A DNA stretch of 9,327 bases from JAXDLK01 sp034666665 (GTDB lineage Bacteria; Desulfobacterota; Binatia; JACPRU01): NCBI GenBank assembly GCA_034666665.1, contig JAXDLK010000026.1:1-9327 (forward strand), in the 5' to 3' direction. The notes below the pieces were generated by a model. The model did not search any database. It had not been told where the DNA came from and saw only the letters and a program-made list of their open reading frames with translations. The position numbers and the translations under genes are program-made. Below, piece by piece: positions 5,210 through 9,327 of the stretch; positions within the stretch are counted from its first letter, which is position 1; the number at the start of each line of letters is the position of its first letter.

Positions 5210-6913
5210 ATGACGTCATCCACTTCCTACAGCTCCGACGCCTTCAACTCGCTGCCGTTTCGCGAGAAGCTCGAGCTCCTCTACACGGTCTCCGGCCGTG
5301 AAAAGCGCGACCTGATCCTCGGCTCGCCGGATGCCCAGCGGCTGGTGCGCTCCTTCGCCGTCGAGAGCCTCTTCTACACGGTGAAGGAGATCGGCCTCGA
5401 GGACAGCCCGGAGCTGCTCGCGCTCGCGTCGGGATCGCAGGTGCAGGGGCTGGTCGATCTCGATTGCTGGAAGAAGGACCGCCTGGACACCGACTCGCTC
5501 CTCGACTGGCTCGAGGCGCTGGTCGAGGGCGGCAGTCTCCCGGTGGCGGAGTTTCTCAACGCCGTCGACCTCGACCTGCTCGTGCTTCTCCTCAAGCGCT
5601 TCATTCGCGTCTACCGGACGGACGATCCGGACGAACCGCCCGAGATCGAGGGACCCGAGGTGTTCGAGCTCGACGAGCACTACCCGATCGTCTTTCATCG
5701 TTGGGACGCGCGCGCTCCGCTGATCCGCGATCTGCTCGAGGAGCTCTACGAGCGGGACTACAGCTACTTCGTCACCGTCATGGAGGACATCTGGTGGGGC
5801 GTCGAGAGCCAGCTCGAGGAGGCGTCGTTCCAGGTGCGGAACGCGCGGCTGCAGGACCGCGGCTTTCCCGATTTCTTCGAGGCTCTCGAGATCTACCGTC
5901 CCCTCGCCGAGGCGGAGCTCCCCGAGAGGATCGAGGTCCTCGGACGTGACGCGCGGGACGAAGAGGACGACGTGCCGCTGGAGAAGGCGCTGCTCGTGCC
6001 GGAGCCGGAGCGGTCGTTTCTCTCGGAGGTTCTCGACCGAGTCCTCACCGAGCACGGCGGCGACGAGATTCGCAGAGAGATGGCGTTCCTCACCAACCGC
6101 GTGATGGTCGCCGAAGGCGTCGACTTCTCCGACCGAGACGCGGTGCGCGCGGCCGTCACGCTCGCGCACGACACGGTCAATCTCGGCCTCGAGCACCTGA
6201 GCCACGGCGACCGCCGGCAGGCGGTCGAGGTCATCCGCCGCCGTTACCTGCAGCATCTCTTCCGCGTCGGGTGGGGACTCCTGCACTCGCTTCGCCGCCG
6301 CGCGAAGCGCGCGGAGGAAACGCTCGGCCTGCCGTCCTCGTTTTCCGAGGTCGAGTTTCTCGACACTCCGTATCGCGAAGCGCTCGCCGGTTTCCTCCGT
6401 CCGAAGCCGCGCTACTTCGAGGCGATCGATGCCCGGGGCCAGACCGGTTACCGCGCGTTCGCGTCCGTTCGCGACGTCGATCGAGCGGGCGAAGTCGTCG
6501 AGGACCTCGCAGCGCTGCCCGACCTGGTGGTGCGATTCCTCGGACAATCGCTCCCCGAACTCGCGACCTTGCGTCCTTCGAACGCCGACGACTTCCGGCT
6601 GAGCGCCGTGCTGCTCACCGGTTTTGCGAACTCGGTCCTCGGGCGCGGTCCGAGCCTGCAGCCCCTGGATGCCGAGGACCTCTCACGCCTTCGACGAGCC
6701 ACCGCCGACTCCGAATCCGCCGGCCTCCGCACCGAAGTCCGCGAGCAGTTCCTCGGTTCCGTCGGGCGGACGTCCGGATACCTCGAATTCTGCCTGCGGC
6801 GCTTCGAGGAGGAGTTCCTGCCGATCATGCCGCAATTCGCCTACGACCCGCGGTACATCACGTGCCTGATGGTCGCGACGCCGGCGCCACCGGCCGCCGA
6901 CGCACGCCGGTAA
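5210..6913 (+). CDS. DUF6178-family-like protein of unknown function
   Basis: 567 residues, soluble, acidic and strongly helical, with no signal peptide or membrane helix. I recognise the pattern of DUF6178, a family without an assigned function that I know from deltaproteobacteria and relatives. It opens with a region like LPFREKLELL (15-24), then runs of LV, LL and AL helices with CWKKDRLD (86-93). A LLLKRFIRVYR segment follows at 126-136, then the centre with MEDIWWGVESQLEE (191-204) and RNARLQDRGFPDFFEA (210-225), the most conserved-looking part. The N-terminal half may be built of short helical repeats. The ATG at 5210 follows GCGGGA and a plausible promoter. The stop is 17 bases before the methyltransferase start, so the two are probably cotranscribed. 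No catalytic motif can be pointed out. A role linked to ribosome or RNA biology would rest on its neighbour alone. The family call is from memory and could be wrong; that it is a real gene is not in doubt. Confidence 0.88.
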   Translation: MTSSTSYSSDAFNSLPFREKLELLYTVSGREKRDLILGSPDAQRLVRSFAVESLFYTVKEIGLEDSPELLALASGSQVQGLVDLDCWKKDRLDTDSLLDWLEALVEGGSLPVAEFLNAVDLDLLVLLLKRFIRVYRTDDPDEPPEIEGPEVFELDEHYPIVFHRWDARAPLIRDLLEELYERDYSYFVTVMEDIWWGVESQLEEASFQVRNARLQDRGFPDFFEALEIYRPLAEAELPERIEVLGRDARDEEDDVPLEKALLVPEPERSFLSEVLDRVLTEHGGDEIRREMAFLTNRVMVAEGVDFSDRDAVRAAVTLAHDTVNLGLEHLSHGDRRQAVEVIRRRYLQHLFRVGWGLLHSLRRRAKRAEETLGLPSSFSEVEFLDTPYREALAGFLRPKPRYFEAIDARGQTGYRAFASVRDVDRAGEVVEDLAALPDLVVRFLGQSLPELATLRPSNADDFRLSAVLLTGFANSVLGRGPSLQPLDAEDLSRLRRATADSESAGLRTEVREQFLGSVGRTSGYLEFCLRRFEEEFLPIMPQFAYDPRYITCLMVATPAPPAADARR

Positions 6914-6930
6914 CGGATCGGTCGGAGAGC

Positions 6931-8085
6931 ATGGGCGCTTGCCCGCATGCGCCGCAGTGCGTTCCCTGCCCTTTCCGGGGACTCGCCTACCGCGCACAGC
7001 TCGCGCGCAAGAAGCAGCGCGTGATCGAGGCGGTCGCTCCCTACTCCTCGCTCGCACCCGTCGAGGTGGAGGACGTCGTCGGCTCGCGTGATCTCTTCGG
7101 CTACCGGAACGTAGCGAAGCTCGTGGTGCGCGCGGATTCCGGTGGTCGACTGCGCGCGGGAGTCTACGCGCCCGGCTCGCACCGGCTGGTCGATGCCGAC
7201 GGGTGCGAGGTGCAACATCCCGCGATCAACGAGGTAGTCTCGGCGGCGCTCGAGGAGTCGGCGCGGCTCGGGATCTCCGCCTACGACGAGACCGCACGGG
7301 AAGGCGACCTCCGGTACCTGGTCGCGCGCTACAGCGCCTGGCAGAAGCGCGTGCTGCTGGTCGTCGTCACGCGCGCACGGCGACTGCCGGCGCTCGCGGC
7401 GCTCGCGAAAGCGATCTCGCGGAGAAGCCGCTGGCTCGGAGGCGTCGTGCAGAACGTCAACGCCGATCCCGGGAACGTCATCCTCGGGCGCGAGTGGGCG
7501 ACGATTCGACCCCCGGCGGAGATCGTCGAAAGGATCGGTTTTCTCAAGCTGCAGTCGGCACCCGGAAGCTTCCTGCAGGCCAACGTTTGGACCGCACGGA
7601 GGATCTACGAGACGGTGCTCGCGTGGAGCGCGCTCACGAACGATGAGCGCGCGCTCGACCTCTACACCGGCGTCGGAGCCCTCGCCCTCCATCTCGCGAC
7701 CGCTGCCGAGCGCGTCGTCGGGGTCGAGGACGCTCCTCAGGCGGCGCGCGATGCCCGCGCGAACGCCCGGAGGAACGGGTTTCACAATGCACGTTTCCTC
7801 GACGGAGAAAGCCACCGCCGCGCCGCCGAGCTGGCCGACGCGGGGGAACGGTTCGCGGTGGTCACGGTGAACCCTCCGCGGAAGGGTCTCGACCCGGCAG
7901 TGGTCGAAACGCTGCCGCATCTGGCGCCGCGCCGCATCCTCTACGTCTCGTGCCAGCCCGAGAGCCTCGCGCGGGATCTCGAGCGTCTCGCCACCGTCGG
8001 CTACACGACCATCCGCGTCCAGCCCTTCGACATGCTGCCGCAGACGGATCACGTCGAGGTGCTCGCACAGCTCGACCGCGCGTGA
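6931..8085 (+). CDS. Iron-sulfur 23S rRNA 5-methyluridine methyltransferase (RlmC/RlmD type)
   Basis: This 384-aa S-adenosylmethionine-dependent enzyme of the TrmA/RumA family is expected to methylate C5 of a uridine in 23S rRNA. An N-terminal cluster site is formed by C4, C10, C13 and C92 (CX5CX2CX78C, the spacing of E. coli RlmD/RumA). Other motifs are SFLQANVWTA (213-222) in the substrate/SAM cleft, LDLYTGVGALAL (242-253) as the glycine-rich SAM motif, VNPPRKGL (313-320), and YVSCQPESLARD (338-349) holding nucleophile C341. E376 in DHVEVL is the probable general base. It lacks the N-terminal TRAM domain of RlmD. Absence of TRAM, length near 375 aa and Asn in NPPRKG (RlmC-like, where RlmD and TrmA have Asp) point to RlmC, but the target uridine cannot be read from sequence. 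The start is the ATG at 6931 with GGAG just upstream; the frame is open further 5', but that part overlaps the preceding gene and does not look like the family. Confidence 0.92.
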   Translation: MGACPHAPQCVPCPFRGLAYRAQLARKKQRVIEAVAPYSSLAPVEVEDVVGSRDLFGYRNVAKLVVRADSGGRLRAGVYAPGSHRLVDADGCEVQHPAINEVVSAALEESARLGISAYDETAREGDLRYLVARYSAWQKRVLLVVVTRARRLPALAALAKAISRRSRWLGGVVQNVNADPGNVILGREWATIRPPAEIVERIGFLKLQSAPGSFLQANVWTARRIYETVLAWSALTNDERALDLYTGVGALALHLATAAERVVGVEDAPQAARDARANARRNGFHNARFLDGESHRRAAELADAGERFAVVTVNPPRKGLDPAVVETLPHLAPRRILYVSCQPESLARDLERLATVGYTTIRVQPFDMLPQTDHVEVLAQLDRA

Positions 8086-8164
8086 ACACCCTCCTGTCCC
8101 GCGAAAGATGGCGGCGAAACATCTGCGCCGCTCCGGCAGAACGGAATCCGCGCGCGATTCGTCA

Positions 8165-8194
8165 TTGACAGCGGGCCGGGCCGCCGCTTAGAGA
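8165..8194 (+). promoter_or_regulatory. Possible promoter of the secreted-protein gene
   Basis: A perfect TTGACA (8165-8170) is followed after 18 bases by TAGAGA (8189-8194), a poor -10 (3/6). It lies in the 202-base spacer 8086-8287 after the methyltransferase. That spacer has no convincing terminator hairpin and no other gene that I can support. A leader of about 85 bases would result. Confidence 0.3.
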
Positions 8195-8275
8195 TCGACC
8201 GTCCTTCGAAATCTCGGGTTCGTCGCAGATCGCCGGAATCACATCCGCCCGGCATGCTGCGCAGCGGAAACGATC

Positions 8276-8281
8276 GGGAGG
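8276..8281 (+). promoter_or_regulatory. Ribosome binding site of the secreted-protein gene
   Basis: GGGAGG, 6 bases before the ATG at 8288. It is a strong Shine-Dalgarno match and fixes this start, which is also the start that yields a signal peptide. Confidence 0.8.
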
Positions 8282-8287
8282 CGTCCG

Positions 8288-9327
8288 ATGAAGACGTGGT
8301 GCGCGTTCTTGGTGACAGCCCTGATGCTCGCCGGAGCATCGCTCGCAGGGGCGGTGAGTGACGGCAACTACAGCTCGCACCGGCAGCATTGCACGGCCAA
8401 CGTCGACAATTCCGACGAGGGAGAGCGGACCGAGCTCCATTGCCACAACGCAACGTTGACGCTCCGCGACGGCGCTGGCCACGAGTATTTCGGCATCGGC
8501 ACGCAGCACATCGCGGACGGGAGCGGCAAGGACCTTCCCGTCCGGATCCCGGTCCCCTTCGTCGGCTCCATCGTCGCGACGATCGTCTACAACCCGGTCG
8601 ACGTCTGGTACGACCTGGACGACGGCACGGGTTGCCACATCTACACCTTCACCTCGGAGGACCCGCAGCACCCGAAGGGGCCCGAGCCCTGCAATTTCAT
8701 CGACTGGCGCGTCGAAGATCCCGAGCATCCCGGCGCGTACCGCTACGTCGCGAACCCGAAGAGCGACCCCGCGAGCGGGCTTCGCCTCTACTTCGGTGCG
8801 GACGACAACCTGGCCGGCGGGGAGCACGACTCCTCCGAGCAGGTGAGCAACGGGCCGAGCGACGGTGGCGCGGTGGTGCTGAACGTCGACCCCGCGACGA
8901 TCGCGAGCTGGGTCGCGCGTCTGACCGCCGGCGACGCTCGCTACGTCCTCACGCATCCGCTTCCACTCGCGGATGGCGGCGTCGGCGCCTGCGCGGACGG
9001 CGTCTGCTTCAGCGTGCAGAGCCAGCAGCGGGAGCGAACGTATCCGGACGGGACGCCGAGCGGAAAAGCGGTCGCGAATTACCAGGACCGCCAGTGGGAC
9101 CCGGAGGGCTGCTCCGGACCGAGCGACGGCACGAAGAACGGACAGCCGACGGCCAGCCATCCGTGCGGCGACCACTACGGTGATCTCGACGGCGACGGAA
9201 AGCCGGACAACGCTCCACTGCGCTACTGGAACGAGGTGAATGGCGATCCGACGGTGGATCCGGGGATCCAGGTCTACGAGGATCCGGACGCGCAGGGTTC
9301 GCCGCTCGGCCCTTATCCGCTACCGGC
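8288..9327 (+). CDS. Secreted cysteine-rich protein of unknown family (3' end outside window)
   Basis: The frame is open from ATG 8288 to the window edge: 346 codons without a stop. Residues 1-22 are a clear Sec signal peptide (MKTW start, hydrophobic FLVTALMLAGASLA, cleavage expected near the Ala-Gly-Ala at 20-22). The exported part is acidic and rich in Asp, Gly, Pro and His, with eight Cys visible (35, 52, 116, 135, 235, 240, 275, 293), an even number that fits disulfides. CADGVC at 235-240 is a tight pair. DLDGDGKPD (299-307) matches a DxDxDGxxD calcium-binding loop of the kind found in dockerin, thrombospondin type 3 and FG-GAP-like proteins; here there is a single copy. Short aromatic beta-like stretches (VATIVYNPVDVWYDL, 96-110) suggest a beta-sandwich. 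There is no protease or glycosidase motif and no haem site. I do not recognise the family. It is separated from the upstream gene by 202 bases, so probably its own transcription unit. Confidence 0.85.
   Translation, partial: MKTWCAFLVTALMLAGASLAGAVSDGNYSSHRQHCTANVDNSDEGERTELHCHNATLTLRDGAGHEYFGIGTQHIADGSGKDLPVRIPVPFVGSIVATIVYNPVDVWYDLDDGTGCHIYTFTSEDPQHPKGPEPCNFIDWRVEDPEHPGAYRYVANPKSDPASGLRLYFGADDNLAGGEHDSSEQVSNGPSDGGAVVLNVDPATIASWVARLTAGDARYVLTHPLPLADGGVGACADGVCFSVQSQQRERTYPDGTPSGKAVANYQDRQWDPEGCSGPSDGTKNGQPTASHPCGDHYGDLDGDGKPDNAPLRYWNEVNGDPTVDPGIQVYEDPDAQGSPLGPYPLP

Noticed and set aside
5216..6547. 443-codon minus-strand open frame opposite the DUF6178-like gene
   Set aside because: The translation is low-complexity Arg/Glu/Val/Leu without motifs, and the plus strand has the recognisable protein and start signals.
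6271..6930. Upstream extension of the methyltransferase frame by 220 codons
   Set aside because: The extension overlaps the DUF6178-like gene and is Arg/Pro/Ser-rich without a TRAM domain; family homology begins at the Cys cluster just after the ATG at 6931.
6841..8052. 403-codon minus-strand open frame opposite the methyltransferase
   Set aside because: The plus strand carries all catalytic and iron-sulfur motifs of the TrmA/RumA family; this frame is a shadow.
8142..8160. GAATC-N7-GATTC hairpin after the methyltransferase as a terminator
   Set aside because: It has only a 5-base stem with no T-run downstream; too weak to call.
8171..8187. GC-rich run GCGGGCCGGGCCGCCGC as a terminator stem
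   Set aside because: It does not form a clean stem-loop and has no T-tract.
8162..9175. 337-codon minus-strand open frame opposite the secreted protein
   Set aside because: It is Arg/Val/Ala-rich with no ribosome site seen. The plus strand has a strong ribosome site, a signal peptide and an even set of cysteines. It is less certain than the other shadows because the plus-strand protein is not from a known family, but the plus strand is clearly favoured.
1..9327. CRISPR arrays, tRNA or rRNA genes, insertion sequences, toxin-antitoxin or phage-defence genes
   Set aside because: No repeat-spacer structure, cloverleaf, transposase motif, terminal inverted repeats or defence-type domain was seen on either strand.

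Overview
The window is GC-rich (mid-60s percent by eye), densely coded and has no RNA gene, CRISPR array, insertion sequence or phage gene that I can see. The gene content suggests a 'deltaproteobacteria-like' Gram-negative lineage (Myxococcota, Desulfobacterota, Binatota or a relative). The reasons are a split cytochrome b Rieske/cyt b complex that ends in a multiheme cytochrome c, and a DUF6178-type protein. The phylum assignment is inference only.

Region 1 (1-5079, all minus strand, read right to left) is one tight operon for a quinol-oxidising Rieske/cytochrome b complex. The order is: 120-aa two-helix membrane protein (5079-4717), twin-arginine Rieske iron-sulfur protein (4701-4135), cytochrome b6-like haem subunit (4115-3345), a 30-aa single-helix protein (3328-3236), an enlarged subunit IV-like cytochrome b C-terminal half (3234-2386), a 56-aa hydrophobic protein (2363-2193), and a large membrane-anchored multiheme cytochrome c (2165 to beyond the left edge). 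Gaps between genes are 1 to 27 bases. The b6-like protein keeps the four haem-b histidines with b6-type spacing and a Cys exactly where cytochrome b6 binds haem cn covalently. There is no cytochrome c1 or f. The multiheme protein, with seven CXXCH sites visible, is the obvious electron acceptor from the Rieske protein. The two small ORFs are easily missed and are candidate accessory subunits.

Region 2 (5080-5209) is a divergent intergenic region with a perfect TATAAT on the minus strand, a TTGACG-N17-TGTCAT candidate promoter on the plus strand, and an 8-bp inverted repeat that brackets the latter.

Region 3 (5210-8085, plus strand) is a two-gene unit: a 567-aa DUF6178-like protein of unknown function, then a 384-aa iron-sulfur, RlmC/RlmD-type rRNA 5-methyluridine methyltransferase, 17 bases apart.

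Region 4 (8086-9327) has a roughly 200-base spacer with a possible promoter, then a secreted, cysteine-rich, acidic protein with a calcium-loop-like DxDxDG motif that runs off the right edge. I do not recognise its family.

Functionally, region 1 moves electrons from (mena)quinol through the Rieske cluster to periplasmic haems while building proton-motive force. Regions 3 and 4 have no evident link to it apart from position.
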